From: Pseudoclavibacter sp. AY1H1
GTDB lineage: Bacteria; Actinomycetota; Actinomycetes; Actinomycetales; Microbacteriaceae
Length of the DNA stretch: 64,000 nt
Direction: 5' to 3'
Assembly (NCBI RefSeq): GCF_002931055.1
Contig: NZ_PSXX01000004.1
Coordinates: 186,001 to 250,000 of the forward strand
The position numbers were made by a program, and so were the translations under genes. A model generated the notes under the pieces. It had not been told where the DNA came from, made no database searches, and saw nothing but the letters and a program-made list of their open reading frames with translations. Shown piece by piece: positions 1 to 8,594 of the stretch (positions are counted from its first letter, which is position 1; the number at the start of each line of letters is the position of its first letter).

Positions 1-1
1 G

Positions 2-1111
2 CCGAACTTCGCGCTGCTCGTCGTGGGGCGCGTCATGCTGGGGCTCGCCGTCGGCGGCGCATCCACCGTCGTACCCGTCTACCTGGCAGAGCTGGCGCCG
101 TTCGAGATCCGCGGTTCGATCACGGGCCGCAACGAGGTCGCGATCGTCACGGGCCAGCTCTCCGCTTTTGTCATCAACGCCATCCTCGGCAACACGCTCA
201 GCCACATCGACGGAGTGTGGCGCATCATGTTCGCCGTCTGCGCGATCCCCGCCATCGCCCTCTTCTTCGGGATGCTGCGCATGCCCGAGTCGCCGCGCTG
301 GCTGGTCGAGAAGGGCCGCCACGCGGACGCACTCACCGTGCTCAAGACGGTGCGCTCCGAGGAGCGCGCGATCGCCGAGCTCGGCGAGGTCGAGCAGGTC
401 GCGAAGGAGGAGCAGACCGAAGCGAAGGTCGGCCTCGGCGCGGTACTCACGAACAAGTGGCTCATCCGCATCCTGCTCATCGGCATCGGCGTCTCCATGA
501 TGCAGCAGCTGACGGGCATCAACTCGATCATGTACTACGGCCAGGTGGTGCTCATCGAGTCGGGCTTCGAGGCGGATGCGGCCCTCATCGCGAACATCGC
601 GCCCGGTGTGGTCGCCGTCATCGGCGGGTTCATCGCGCTGTACATGATGGACCGCGTCGACCGCAGAAAGACGTTTGCGATCGGCCTCACACTGACGACG
701 ACCTGCCACCTGCTCATCGGCGCCGCTTCCCTGCTGCTCCCGGTCGGCAACCCGGCCCGCCCGTTCGTGATCCTCATCCTCGTCGTCGCATTCGTCGCGT
801 CGATGCAGACCTTCTTGAACGTCGCCGTCTGGGTGTACCTCGCGGAGATCTTCCCGCTGCACATGCGCGGCCTCGGCATCGGCGTGTCCGTGTTCTTCGG
901 CTGGATGACCAACGGCTTCCTGGCGCTCTACTTCCCGAGCCTGATCGCCGGGATGGGCATCAGCGGGGTGTTCTTCCTGTTCGCCGGTATCGGGGCGCTC
1001 GCGTTGCTCTTCACGATCACGCAGGTTCCCGAGACCCGCGGGGTGACCCTCGAGAAGCTCGAGGCCGGCGTCACGACGGGGGCCATCCACGTGCTCGGAA
1101 AGACCCGCTAG
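2..1111 (+). CDS. Sugar-porter family MFS transporter (5' truncated)
   Basis: C-terminal part of a sugar:proton symporter or facilitator of the major facilitator superfamily, in the cytoplasmic membrane. The frame is open from base 2, so the N-terminal helices lie before the window. Sugar-porter landmarks follow in order: GRVMLG with PVYLAELAP, the inter-domain PESPRWL, QQLTGINSIMYYG in the seventh helix, and PETRG near the C-terminus. Position at the edge of the fucose locus suggests a monosaccharide, possibly fucose released outside the cell, but the sequence does not fix the substrate. The family assignment is firm. Confidence 0.9.
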   Translation, partial: PNFALLVVGRVMLGLAVGGASTVVPVYLAELAPFEIRGSITGRNEVAIVTGQLSAFVINAILGNTLSHIDGVWRIMFAVCAIPAIALFFGMLRMPESPRWLVEKGRHADALTVLKTVRSEERAIAELGEVEQVAKEEQTEAKVGLGAVLTNKWLIRILLIGIGVSMMQQLTGINSIMYYGQVVLIESGFEADAALIANIAPGVVAVIGGFIALYMMDRVDRRKTFAIGLTLTTTCHLLIGAASLLLPVGNPARPFVILILVVAFVASMQTFLNVAVWVYLAEIFPLHMRGLGIGVSVFFGWMTNGFLALYFPSLIAGMGISGVFFLFAGIGALALLFTITQVPETRGVTLEKLEAGVTTGAIHVLGKTR

Positions 1112-1158
1112 CCACCACAGAATTCACGACTCGGCCGCTTCTGCGAGCGGCCGACCCG

Positions 1159-1204
1159 CCCGCGGGATCGGCTTCGATCTGGACGTCCGAGCCGACTCCG
1201 CGGG
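1159..1204 (+). terminator. Possible terminator after the MFS gene
   Basis: Imperfect inverted repeat (14-bp arms, two mismatches) followed by CTCTTT, 48 bp after the MFS stop. The 308-bp gap to the next gene holds this hairpin and the operator-like sequence near 1304-1334. I see no other gene in it. Confidence 0.4.
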
Positions 1205-1303
1205 CTCTTTCTGTGCGCTGCGCCGACCCCAACACCTCAACCGCGAGAGGTCGGACCTGAGTGCGAGCAGCGGACAATATTCGCGTGCTTTCCGCGACAA
1301 ACA

Positions 1304-1334
1304 CTGTAAATTTCGGTTAATCATCGGATGAATC
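1304..1334. promoter_or_regulatory. Operator-like sites upstream of the BNR gene
   Basis: Two adjacent matches to the motif that recurs across the fucose locus. CATCGGATG lies at 1322-1330 with TAAT before it and AATC after it. A weaker copy, GTAAATTTCGGTTAA, lies just upstream. CATC-G-GATG is a 4+1+4 palindrome, as expected for a dimeric GntR/FadR-type regulator. This suggests the wall-anchored BNR gene is co-regulated with fucose catabolism. Binding by the regulator at 3461 is inferred. Confidence 0.55.
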
Positions 1335-1419
1335 GGGGCATTTAGGGGGTTTGGGCCTTTCCCCGCGTTGATTGAAACGATACAGTCAACGGACCACGAG
1401 ACGAAGGAGTCCCGCCCCT

Positions 1420-3285
1420 ATGGCTGAACGCACACGCCGCCTCCCACTGCTATCGAGCGCCAGTGTTCTCACTGCCGCCTTCATCGGCCTGCCGTTGCTC
1501 GCCGCGCCCGCGCAGGCGACAACCAGCCCGATCGACACCCCACCACCCGCGGCTTCCTCCACCGCACAACCCACTGCGACCCCGACCCCCACCGCAAGCG
1601 CCTCCCCACTGCCATCGGCGAGCGCGTCCGCGACGACTTCCCCAACACCCGGCCCGCTCGTCTGCGACGACCGGGGCGCACCGTACGACTTCGCCGATAC
1701 CTCCGAGACCGTCATCGAGGAATCGGAGCTCGGCCTCACCTGGGCGGGCATGTACGTCCTCCAGGACCTCCTGACCCAGGACGATCGCCAATACGTCGGC
1801 TTCTACACCGACGACCGCGAGATGGTCATCGCCCAGCGCGCCCTCCGCACCGACGGGACCAGCGCAGGCGATTGGATCTACCAGCCCCTCCCAGAGACGC
1901 TCGAATGGGACAGCCACAACTACATCTCGCTGGGCCTCGACCGCGACGGTGCGCTCCACGTCGCCGGCAACATGCACGATGTCGCGCTGAACTACTACCG
2001 CACCGATGCATCCGGTGACGTGACGACCCTGACCGCGGTCCCGACCATGGTCGACCCAGCGACAGAAGACTCCGTGACCTACCCGGAGTTCGTCAACCGC
2101 AAGGACGGCAGCCTCGTGTTCAGCCACCGAAACGGCGGCTCGGGCTCGGGTGTCACCTACTTCAACCTGTTCGACGAGACGACGCAGTCATGGTCGCGCC
2201 TGATCGACCAGCCCCTCTTCGACGGCGCCGGTACGACCGAGAACCCGGAAGGCACCTGGAACTCCTACTATCAGGGCCCCACGTTGGGCCCCGACGGAAA
2301 GTTCCACCTGCTCTGGGTCTGGCGAGACACCCCGGACGCCGCCACGAACAGCATGCTCAGCTACGCGAGCAGCGACGACCTCGTGACCTGGCAGGACAGC
2401 AAGGGCGAACCGCTCACCACCCCATTCACGTATGGAGCCGGCGACGTCGTCGACCCGATTCCAGACTACGCAGGGCTCCTCAACGGCAACGCGCGTATCG
2501 GCTTCACTGCCGACGATGAAGTGCTGATCAGCTACCACAAGTACGACGAAGCGGGGAACTCGCAGGTCTTCACGGCCACGCCAGACCGCACCTCCTCCGA
2601 CCCAGCCTGGAAGATCGACCAGGTGTCCGACTGGGAGGGGCGATGGAGCTTCGGTGGCGGCGGCAGCCTCGTCTTCGAGGTGCAGATGCTGGGCTCCGAG
2701 GTGCTGTCCGACGGCGACGTGCAGGTCAACTACCTGTGCTCAGGCGAGCCGATGAGCATCATCATCGACAGAGATCAGCAGCCGGTGACCCAGGTGTCGA
2801 CCCCGCCGTACCCGGCGCAGGTCGCAGAGCTCGCCGGCACGTATCCGGGACTGCAGGTGAACGTGCAGCAGGACCGAGGCGGCAACACGGACAATGGCCG
2901 ATACGTCCTCCGGTGGGAGAGCCTCGGTCAGAACCGCGACCTGCCGCGGGACGAATGGCCAGAAGGTGGATCGACGCTCTCCGTGCTGCTGCTCCGAGCA
3001 GCGTCGGAGACTCCGCCGGAGACGATCGACCCCACGGCCACTTCGCAGCCCACGGCGACGGCAACCGCCACCGCGCTGCCGCCGATCTCAGTCCAGCCGA
3101 CGGAGACGACCGGGACCGGGGGCCAGGGGCCAGGCACGACTCCATCCGCGCCGGGCCCCGCCGAGGCCGACAGCGGTTCCGAGCTCGCAACCACCGGCGC
3201 CGACCTGCCGTGGCTCGCCTTCGGGGCCGCCGGTGCGCTGCTCCTGCTCGGTGCGGGACTCCTGGCTCGGAGAAAGAACGCCTGA
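1420..3285 (+). CDS. Wall-anchored BNR_4-type repeat protein (putative glycan-active enzyme)
   Basis: Predicted 621-residue surface protein. The ATG at 1420 is chosen because GAAGGAG sits just upstream; a frame extension to 1372 has no such site. A signal peptide ends near APAQA, then comes a Pro/Thr/Ser/Ala-rich linker. The main domain contains DSHNYISLGLDRDG (from residue 164) and GNMHDVALNYYR, which look like the BNR_4 beta-propeller family; known relatives include ulvan-lyase-like proteins and uncharacterised glycan enzymes. A second Thr/Pro-rich linker leads to LATTG at residues 589-593, a hydrophobic helix and ARRKNA, a sortase signal of the LAxTG kind. Its place beside a fucose locus and an operator-like site suggest it acts on fucose-containing polymers. 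The reaction is unknown. Confidence 0.75.
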   Translation: MAERTRRLPLLSSASVLTAAFIGLPLLAAPAQATTSPIDTPPPAASSTAQPTATPTPTASASPLPSASASATTSPTPGPLVCDDRGAPYDFADTSETVIEESELGLTWAGMYVLQDLLTQDDRQYVGFYTDDREMVIAQRALRTDGTSAGDWIYQPLPETLEWDSHNYISLGLDRDGALHVAGNMHDVALNYYRTDASGDVTTLTAVPTMVDPATEDSVTYPEFVNRKDGSLVFSHRNGGSGSGVTYFNLFDETTQSWSRLIDQPLFDGAGTTENPEGTWNSYYQGPTLGPDGKFHLLWVWRDTPDAATNSMLSYASSDDLVTWQDSKGEPLTTPFTYGAGDVVDPIPDYAGLLNGNARIGFTADDEVLISYHKYDEAGNSQVFTATPDRTSSDPAWKIDQVSDWEGRWSFGGGGSLVFEVQMLGSEVLSDGDVQVNYLCSGEPMSIIIDRDQQPVTQVSTPPYPAQVAELAGTYPGLQVNVQQDRGGNTDNGRYVLRWESLGQNRDLPRDEWPEGGSTLSVLLLRAASETPPETIDPTATSQPTATATATALPPISVQPTETTGTGGQGPGTTPSAPGPAEADSGSELATTGADLPWLAFGAAGALLLLGAGLLARRKNA

Positions 3286-3317
3286 GCCCGCCGACAACAC
3301 CTGAAGTCATCACTCAA

Positions 3318-3351
3318 GAGCGCCCCTCCGCTGGTCTGCGGAGGGGCGCTC
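3318..3351 (+). terminator. Strong hairpin terminator after the BNR gene
   Basis: Perfect 14-bp arms (3318-3331 and 3338-3351) with a 6-nt loop, starting 32 bp after the stop codon. A short CT-rich run follows. It separates the BNR gene from the regulator gene at 3461. Confidence 0.8.
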
Positions 3352-3429
3352 CTCTCATCCGCACCCCGAGACGGATCACGCGGGGCGCCACCTCGCGCCA
3401 CTGGACACCGCGCCCACGTCGAGCTAGCA

Positions 3430-3454
3430 GACATCGGATGAATGCGGCTACACT
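3430..3454 (+). promoter_or_regulatory. Operator and -10 element of the FadR-type regulator gene
   Basis: GACATCGGATGAATG at 3430-3444 matches the recurrent fucose-locus motif. A -10-like TACACT at 3449-3454 lies six bases before the ATG, so the transcript may be leaderless. No good -35 is visible. The arrangement suggests autoregulation. Confidence 0.55.
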
Positions 3455-3460
3455 CCGATC

Positions 3461-4132
3461 ATGGCAGTCACCGACGGAGCTATCCTGCAGATCAAGGAGA
3501 TGATCGTCTCCGGCGATCTCGTGCCTGGGTCCAAACTCCCCCCAGAGAAGGAGCTGAGCGATCGACTCGGGTTGTCGCGCAGCTCGCTTCGCGAGGCCGT
3601 CAAGGCGCTCGAAGTCATCCGGGTCCTGGATGTGCGGAGGGGCGACGGCACGTACGTCACGAGTCTCGAGCCACGCCTGCTGCTCGAGGCGATGAACTTC
3701 GTCGTCGACCTGCACCAGGATGACAGCGTGCTCGAGATCCTCGCAGTGCGACGCATGCTCGAGCCTCAGGCTGCGGCCGTGGCCGCGCGGGAGGCCTCGC
3801 CCGAGCAGCTCGAGAACCTCGAGGAGATTCTCCGTGAGATCGGTGACGACACCGAGGTCGAGGGGCTCATCGAGCACGACCTGAAGTTCCATCGCCACAT
3901 CGTCGAGAGCACCGGGAACAAGTACCTGACGAGCCTCATCGACTCGCTGTCCAGCCGGACCGTGCGGGCCCGCGTCTGGCGCGGCATCACTCAGGCTGGA
4001 GCAGTTGCACGGACGATCGACGAGCATCGGGCCATTCTGGACGCGCTCCGCTCAGGAGACGCGGAGCTCACTGCGGCACTCACGCTCGCCCACGTGTCCG
4101 GTGTCGAGCGCTGGCTGCGAGACGCTCGATGA
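3461..4132 (+). CDS. FadR/GntR-family transcriptional regulator (FCD domain)
   Basis: 223-residue regulator. Residues 1-70 form a GntR winged helix (GSKLPPEKELSDRLGLSRSS, then a recognition-helix and wing region ending DGTYVTS). The rest is an all-helical FCD ligand-binding domain, with RRMLEPQAAAVAAR and a late HRHIVESTGN His motif typical of metal-binding FCD proteins. It starts a tight run with the mutarotase (4-bp overlap) and lactonase genes. An operator-like site overlaps its own promoter. It is the probable repressor of the whole fucose locus, with a pathway acid such as L-fuconate or 2-keto-3-deoxy-L-fuconate as a plausible, unproven effector. Confidence 0.9.
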   Translation: MAVTDGAILQIKEMIVSGDLVPGSKLPPEKELSDRLGLSRSSLREAVKALEVIRVLDVRRGDGTYVTSLEPRLLLEAMNFVVDLHQDDSVLEILAVRRMLEPQAAAVAAREASPEQLENLEEILREIGDDTEVEGLIEHDLKFHRHIVESTGNKYLTSLIDSLSSRTVRARVWRGITQAGAVARTIDEHRAILDALRSGDAELTAALTLAHVSGVERWLRDAR

Positions 4133-4461
4133 GGGTCGCGCTGCACTCGGAGATCAAGCCGGGCGCCATCGAGCGGTATCGCGAAAGCCATGCGGTGATT
4201 CCCACCGAGCTCGTTGCGACGTTCGACCGCGTCGGAATCCGCAGCTGGACCATCTACCGCTCAGGGCATCGGCTGTTCCACGACGTGATCTGCGACGACT
4301 GGGAAGCGGCGAACGCAGCACTCGACGGAGATGCCGCGAACGCGCGCTGGCAGGAAGACATCGGACGCTTCGTCGAACTGTTCCGAGGCCCCGACGGCGA
4401 AGACGGGTACTCGCCGCTCGAATTGATGTGGGATCTCGAGGCTCAGAAGCGGCGCAGCTGA
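4129..4461 (+). CDS. RhaM/L-fucose-type sugar mutarotase (L-rhamnose mutarotase family)
   Basis: 110-residue protein of the L-rhamnose mutarotase family, interconverting alpha and beta anomers of a 6-deoxy sugar so that uptake or release feeds a stereospecific dehydrogenase. Tyr17, His21 and Trp58 fall where the active-site Tyr, His and Trp of E. coli RhaM are found (from memory, near 18, 22 and 59). The ATG overlaps the stop of the regulator by ATGA. Because every neighbour belongs to fucose catabolism, L-fucose is the likely substrate; the family fold alone does not separate rhamnose from fucose. Confidence 0.85.
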   Translation: MRVALHSEIKPGAIERYRESHAVIPTELVATFDRVGIRSWTIYRSGHRLFHDVICDDWEAANAALDGDAANARWQEDIGRFVELFRGPDGEDGYSPLELMWDLEAQKRRS

Positions 4462-4462
4462 C

Positions 4463-5341
4463 ATGAGCGGAGTCCGCGGTTCAGGGCCGGTGGATGCGCA
4501 CGTGCACGTCTGGGACCGGGCGCGGGTGCGGTTCGACTGGCTCGACGCACTGCCGGACCTCTCCGCGTCGCGACTGCCCGCGGAGTACGACGCTCAGCGA
4601 GGCGACGTGCACGCGGCCGTCTTCGTGCAGGCTGGCGCCGCCCCAGAAGACGCACTGACGGAGGCCAGCTGGGTGCAGTCGCTTGCGCCGAAGTGGCCGG
4701 CGCTCTCCGGCATCGTCGCGGACGCCGACCTCCTGCGCGGCGTCCCCGCACTCGAGGCACACCTCGACGCCCTCGAGCAGCTCGAGCTCTATCGCGGCGT
4801 TCGTCACCTGCTGCAGGACCTCCCCCGTGGCGCCGTGGCGTCAGACGCACTCGTCTCGGGCCTTGGCGTGCTCGCCCGGCGCGGTGCGAGCTTCGATGCC
4901 TGCGTGCGCTGGTGGCAGCTCGAGGAGTTGGCGGACGCGGTGTCCCGCGCCGCTTCGCTGCCGGTGATTCTCGACCACGTCGGCAAGCCCCCGCTCGCCG
5001 ACGACGAGCGCGACGCGAGCTGGGCGTCCTGGGAGCGCGGCCTGCGCAGGCTCGGCGCCCTGCCGAACGTCTCCGTCAAGCTGAGCGGCTTGTCTGCCGA
5101 GGCTGGCCCGAGCTCGCAGGCGAGCTTCGCCGCTCGGGTCGGACGAGTCGTCGATACAGCACTGGCTGTCTTCGGCCCAGACCGCTGCATGTTCGGGAGC
5201 GACTGGCCGGTGAGTGCCGTCGGCGCCGCCGGACTCACGACAGCCGAGTGGCTGGAGTTCGTACGCGCGCGATTGTCGGACGCCGAGTGGCTGCAGGTCG
5301 GGACGGAGACGGCGGCGCGGGCCTATCGACTGCGGCGATGA
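4463..5341 (+). CDS. Amidohydrolase-2 family L-fuconolactonase (putative)
   Basis: 292-residue TIM-barrel hydrolase of the amidohydrolase-related family that contains sugar lactonases. It starts with the metal-binding VDAHVHVWD motif. ILDHVGKPP lies near residue 170, and the C-terminal MFGSDWPVS carries the conserved Asp. Expected step: hydrolysis of L-fucono-lactone, made by the dehydrogenase at 5385, to L-fuconate. It begins 1 bp after the mutarotase stop, so the two are co-transcribed. 4-Sulfomuconolactonase-like or rhamnonolactonase activity would be alternatives by fold, but the neighbourhood favours fuconolactone. Confidence 0.85.
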   Translation: MSGVRGSGPVDAHVHVWDRARVRFDWLDALPDLSASRLPAEYDAQRGDVHAAVFVQAGAAPEDALTEASWVQSLAPKWPALSGIVADADLLRGVPALEAHLDALEQLELYRGVRHLLQDLPRGAVASDALVSGLGVLARRGASFDACVRWWQLEELADAVSRAASLPVILDHVGKPPLADDERDASWASWERGLRRLGALPNVSVKLSGLSAEAGPSSQASFAARVGRVVDTALAVFGPDRCMFGSDWPVSAVGAAGLTTAEWLEFVRARLSDAEWLQVGTETAARAYRLRR

Positions 5342-5379
5342 CCTGATGGCGGTGCCAGCCGGCACCGCCATCAGGTCAT
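5338..5379. terminator. Bidirectional terminator hairpin between lactonase and AKR genes
   Basis: Perfect 19-bp arms (5338-5356 and 5361-5379) around a 4-nt loop. The left arm includes the lactonase stop codon, and the convergent aldo/keto reductase ends six bases beyond the right arm. Confidence 0.85.
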
Positions 5380-5384
5380 CGGCG

Positions 5385-6344
5385 TCAGCGCTCGAATGCT
5401 GGAGCAGGAATGAGGCCGAGCCGCTCGAGCTCGAGCCACAGCTCTTCGGGGATGGATGCTCGCAGGTGGCGTGCGTTCTCGCGCACGGCGGCAGCCCGCG
5501 AGGTGCCGACGACCACCGTCGAGACTGCAGGGTGGCGGAGGGGGAACTGGATGGCGGCCTGGGGAAGCGTCACCTCGTACCTCTCGCAGACCTGCGCGAG
5601 CAGGTCGACGCGTGCGGCGACCTCCTCTGGCACAGCCCCATAGTTGTAGTGCGCATCAGCCGCGCGGGTCGCCGTCGCAAGCAGTCCGGAGTTGAAGACC
5701 GCAGCCGTCACCACCCTCACGCCACGCGCGAGGCAACGAGGCAGCAGCTCGCTGGCTGCTGGCTGCTCGAGCAACGTGTAGCGGCCGGCGATCATGACCA
5801 CGTCGATGTCGCTCTCTTCGACGGCCCGGAGCGCCGCACCGACGTCGTTGACGCCGATGCCGACCTCCGCGACGACACCCTGCTCGCGCAGCTCCACAAG
5901 AGCAGGCAGCCCTTGGGAGATGCCGGCGTCGAGGTCATAGACGTCGGGGTCGTGGAGGTAGGCCACATCGACCCGGTCGACGCCCATCCGCTCGAGCGAC
6001 TCATGGAGACTTCGCTCGACGCCCGACCTCGACGGGTCGAACCGGCGGATGCGGTCGGCGGGCACAGCGAACCCATCGGCTTCGTCTGTCCCGCCATCGA
6101 AATCCGGGTTGGGCACCAGTAGACGCCCCACTTTCGTGGAGAGCACGTACTCGTCCGCAGGAAGGCCGGACAGGAACGCCCCGAGCCTTCGCTCGGACAA
6201 CCCGAGCCCGTAGTGCGGCGCCGTGTCGTAGACCCGAACGCCTTCGTCCCATGCCGCCGCGAGAGCCGCACGGGCCTGCTCGTCGCTGACCTCCCGGTAG
6301 AGATTGCCGAGAGAGGCGGCCCCGAAGCCCAGCCGGTCGATCAC
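5385..6344 (-). CDS. Aldo/keto reductase, putative L-fucose (D-threo-aldose) 1-dehydrogenase
   Basis: 319 residues from a GTG whose last two bases overlap the TGA of the upstream dehydratase gene (GTGA); a longer open frame reaching back to 6884 is only the shadow of that gene. It has an AKR fold with the full catalytic tetrad Asp40, Tyr45, Lys71 and His131 (motifs [21 protein letters not shown]). The [16 protein letters not shown] segment is typical of D-threo-aldose / L-fucose dehydrogenases. Expected reaction: NAD(P)-dependent oxidation of L-fucose to L-fucono-lactone, the first step of the pathway encoded here. Translational coupling to fuconate dehydratase supports this. Confidence 0.88.
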   Translation of the reverse strand: MIDRLGFGAASLGNLYREVSDEQARAALAAAWDEGVRVYDTAPHYGLGLSERRLGAFLSGLPADEYVLSTKVGRLLVPNPDFDGGTDEADGFAVPADRIRRFDPSRSGVERSLHESLERMGVDRVDVAYLHDPDVYDLDAGISQGLPALVELREQGVVAEVGIGVNDVGAALRAVEESDIDVVMIAGRYTLLEQPAASELLPRCLARGVRVVTAAVFNSGLLATATRAADAHYNYGAVPEEVAARVDLLAQVCERYEVTLPQAAIQFPLRHPAVSTVVVGTSRAAAVRENARHLRASIPEELWLELERLGLIPAPAFER

Positions 6345-7639
6345 GCGACCACGACCGGCTCTGAGGAGAACGCGTAGTCGATGAGGGTCTGCGAGAGCAT
6401 CTCCGTTCCGGCGCCGGGGGCGAGCGGGGTGACGTAGTGCCCGTCTTCGAGGACAGTCGGGCTCACGAAGTGCTCGTGCAGGTGATCGACGAACTCGATC
6501 ATCCGATTCTCCATCGTGCCGCTCACGGCGACGAAGTCGAACATAGAGAGGTGCTGCACAGCCTCGCAGAGCCCCACTCCGCCCGCGTGCGGGCAGACAC
6601 GCACGCCGAACTTCGCGGCGAGCAGGAGGTTCGCGATGTTCTCGTTGACGCCTCCGACACGGCTCGCGTCGATCTGCATGACCTGCATGCCATCGGCCTG
6701 CAGGAACTGCTTGAACATGACCCGGCTGTGCGCGTGCTCGCCGGTGGCGACGGGGATGGGTGCGATGGCGCGGGAGATGGCGGCGTGCGCGAGGACGTCG
6801 TCCGGGCTGGTCGGCTCCTCCACCCAGGCGATCCCGTAGGGAACGAGCGCGGTGATCCACTCGATGGCATCCCGCGTGTCCCAACGCTGGTTCGCGTCGA
6901 TCGCGATGGGAAAGTCGGGGCCGCAGATCTCGCGGGCGATGCGCATCCGCCGGATGTCGTCATCCAGGTCTCCGCCCACCTTGAGCTTGATCTGCGGGAA
7001 GCCGTCGTCGAGCGCCTCCCTGCAGAGTCGCGCAAGCTTCTCATCGGAGTAGCCGAGCCATCCGGGGGTCGTCGTGTAGGCCGGGTAGCCCGTGCGCAGG
7101 AGGGTCGCCTCCCGCTCTGCTCTTCCCGGTTCGGAGGCTCGAAGGATCTGCAGCGCATCCTCGCGGGTCAACGCGTCGGACAGGTAGCGGAAATCGACCA
7201 GCTGCACGAGCTCTTCTGGCGACATGCGCGACAGGAGCCGCCAGAGCGGCTCACCGGCGCGCTTGGCCTTGAGATCCCACAGGGCGTTGACGACGGCGCC
7301 GATGGCCATGTGCATGACGCCCTTCTCGGGGCCGAGCCAGCGCAGCTGGGAGTCGTACACGAACCCTCGGTAGGTGGCGCCCATATCGGCGAGCAGCTCT
7401 TCGACGTCCCGCCCGATGAGGTACTGCTCGAGCGACCGGATGGCGGCCACCTGCACGTCGTTGCCGCGGCCGATCGTGAAGGCGAACGCGTGGCCCGCGA
7501 GGCCGTCTGCGGCGTCGGTCTCGATCACCGCATACGCCGCCGAGTAGTCGGGGTCGAGATTCATCGCGTCGGTGCCGTCAGCGGTCAGAGACGTCGGGAA
7601 CCGGACGTCGACAGTCGTCAGTGACTGAACTTTGCTCAT
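6341..7639 (-). CDS. fucD: L-fuconate dehydratase (enolase superfamily)
   Basis: 432-residue enolase-superfamily enzyme that dehydrates L-fuconate to 2-keto-3-deoxy-L-fuconate. The key residues fall at Lys218 and Lys220 (KLK), Asp248 and Asn250 (AIDAN), Glu274 (WVEEP), Glu301 (ATGEH), Asp324 and His351 (CPHAGG). As I recall, these are the same numbers as the catalytic and Mg-binding residues of the characterised Xanthomonas campestris enzyme, including the Lys220/His351 pair, so the call is close to certain. It is divergent from the hydrolase at 7752, with an operator-like site between them, and is coupled to the L-fucose dehydrogenase downstream. Confidence 0.96.
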   Translation of the reverse strand: MSKVQSLTTVDVRFPTSLTADGTDAMNLDPDYSAAYAVIETDAADGLAGHAFAFTIGRGNDVQVAAIRSLEQYLIGRDVEELLADMGATYRGFVYDSQLRWLGPEKGVMHMAIGAVVNALWDLKAKRAGEPLWRLLSRMSPEELVQLVDFRYLSDALTREDALQILRASEPGRAEREATLLRTGYPAYTTTPGWLGYSDEKLARLCREALDDGFPQIKLKVGGDLDDDIRRMRIAREICGPDFPIAIDANQRWDTRDAIEWITALVPYGIAWVEEPTSPDDVLAHAAISRAIAPIPVATGEHAHSRVMFKQFLQADGMQVMQIDASRVGGVNENIANLLLAAKFGVRVCPHAGGVGLCEAVQHLSMFDFVAVSGTMENRMIEFVDHLHEHFVSPTVLEDGHYVTPLAPGAGTEMLSQTLIDYAFSSEPVVVA

Positions 7640-7660
7640 TGTTCCTCCTTGCCGAGAACT

Positions 7661-7741
7661 GTAAACATCGGATCAATACCGCGTCAAGTGTTACAGTAGC
7701 CGCGTCGTAGGCCCTCAGAGGTCGTAATCTTCAGATGTTTG
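7661..7741. promoter_or_regulatory. Divergent regulatory region of the fucose genes
   Basis: The gap between fucD and the hydrolase gene carries GTAAACATCGGATCAA at 7661-7676, one of the best copies of the locus motif. A weaker reverse-strand copy, TCAGATGTTT, lies at 7731-7740 just before the GGAG ribosome site of the gene at 7752. Placement near both starts suits repression of both directions. Confidence 0.6.
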
Positions 7742-7751
7742 GAGCGTATGT

Positions 7752-8594
7752 ATGCGTTTTCTTCGATTGGGTGACGAGGGGGCAGAGATCCCCGTCCTTC
7801 GCGCGGCCGGCACGGACTTCGACCTGCGAGGGGTCACCGAAGACCTCGACGGCGGGTTCTTCGAGCACGGTGGCATCGCTCGCGTCCGAGCGGCGCACGA
7901 GGCCGGGGAGCTCCCCGAGCTCGACGGAGCAGAAGCACTCCGCGTGGGCACTCCCGTCGCGCGCCCATCGGCGATCATCTGCGTCGGGATGAACTACGCA
8001 GCCCACGCCGCAGAGTCAGGCGCCGCACCCCCGAGCGACGTCGTCATGTTCCTCAAGACACCCAACACGGCCTCCGGGCCGTTCGACGACGTGCCCCTGC
8101 CGCGGGGCTCAAAGAAGTCGGACTGGGAGGTCGAGCTCGGCGTCGTCATCTCGAAGCGCGTCAGCTACCTCGAGAGCAGCGACGAAGCACTGGATGCGGT
8201 CGCCGGCTTCCTCATCGGCAACGACCTCTCCGAGCGGGCCTGGCAGCTCGAAGCCCCGGGTGGGCAATGGAGCAAGGGCAAGTCGGCCCCTCGGTTCTCG
8301 CCGCTCGGGCCTGAGCTGGTGACTCCGGACGAAGTCGACTTCCGAGCACTGCGCCTTCGCAGCTTCGTCAACGGCGAGCCGAGGCAGGACTCCTCGACAG
8401 CCGACATGATCTTCGATGTCCCGCACATCATCTGGACACTGAGCCAATACCTCACGCTCGAGCCGGGCGATGTCGTCCTCACGGGCACTCCGGAAGGGGT
8501 CGCTCTTTCCGGACGGTTCCCGTATCTGCAGGTCGGCGACGTGGTCGAGCTCAGCATCGATGGCCTCGGAACGCAGCGGCAGGTGATCGTGTGA
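7752..8594 (+). CDS. Fumarylacetoacetase-family 2,4-diketo-3-deoxy-L-fuconate hydrolase (putative)
   Basis: 280-residue FAH-fold hydrolase. The conserved core is present: VGMNYAAHAAE, the metal-binding Glu pair in SDWEVELGVVI, the Asp in GNDLSERAWQ, and the C-terminal LTGTPEGVALS. In the non-phosphorylative fucose route an FAH-family enzyme cleaves 2,4-diketo-3-deoxy-L-fuconate to pyruvate and L-lactate, and this gene overlaps by GTGA the SDR expected to make that substrate. GGAG at 7741-7744 supports the start. Substrate is inferred from context; FAH hydrolases are otherwise diverse. Confidence 0.88.
   Translation: MRFLRLGDEGAEIPVLRAAGTDFDLRGVTEDLDGGFFEHGGIARVRAAHEAGELPELDGAEALRVGTPVARPSAIICVGMNYAAHAAESGAAPPSDVVMFLKTPNTASGPFDDVPLPRGSKKSDWEVELGVVISKRVSYLESSDEALDAVAGFLIGNDLSERAWQLEAPGGQWSKGKSAPRFSPLGPELVTPDEVDFRALRLRSFVNGEPRQDSSTADMIFDVPHIIWTLSQYLTLEPGDVVLTGTPEGVALSGRFPYLQVGDVVELSIDGLGTQRQVIV

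Noticed and set aside
1420-3285. Sialidase
   Set aside because: BNR repeats alone suggest this, but the motifs are of the BNR_4 kind and there are no sialic-acid genes nearby.
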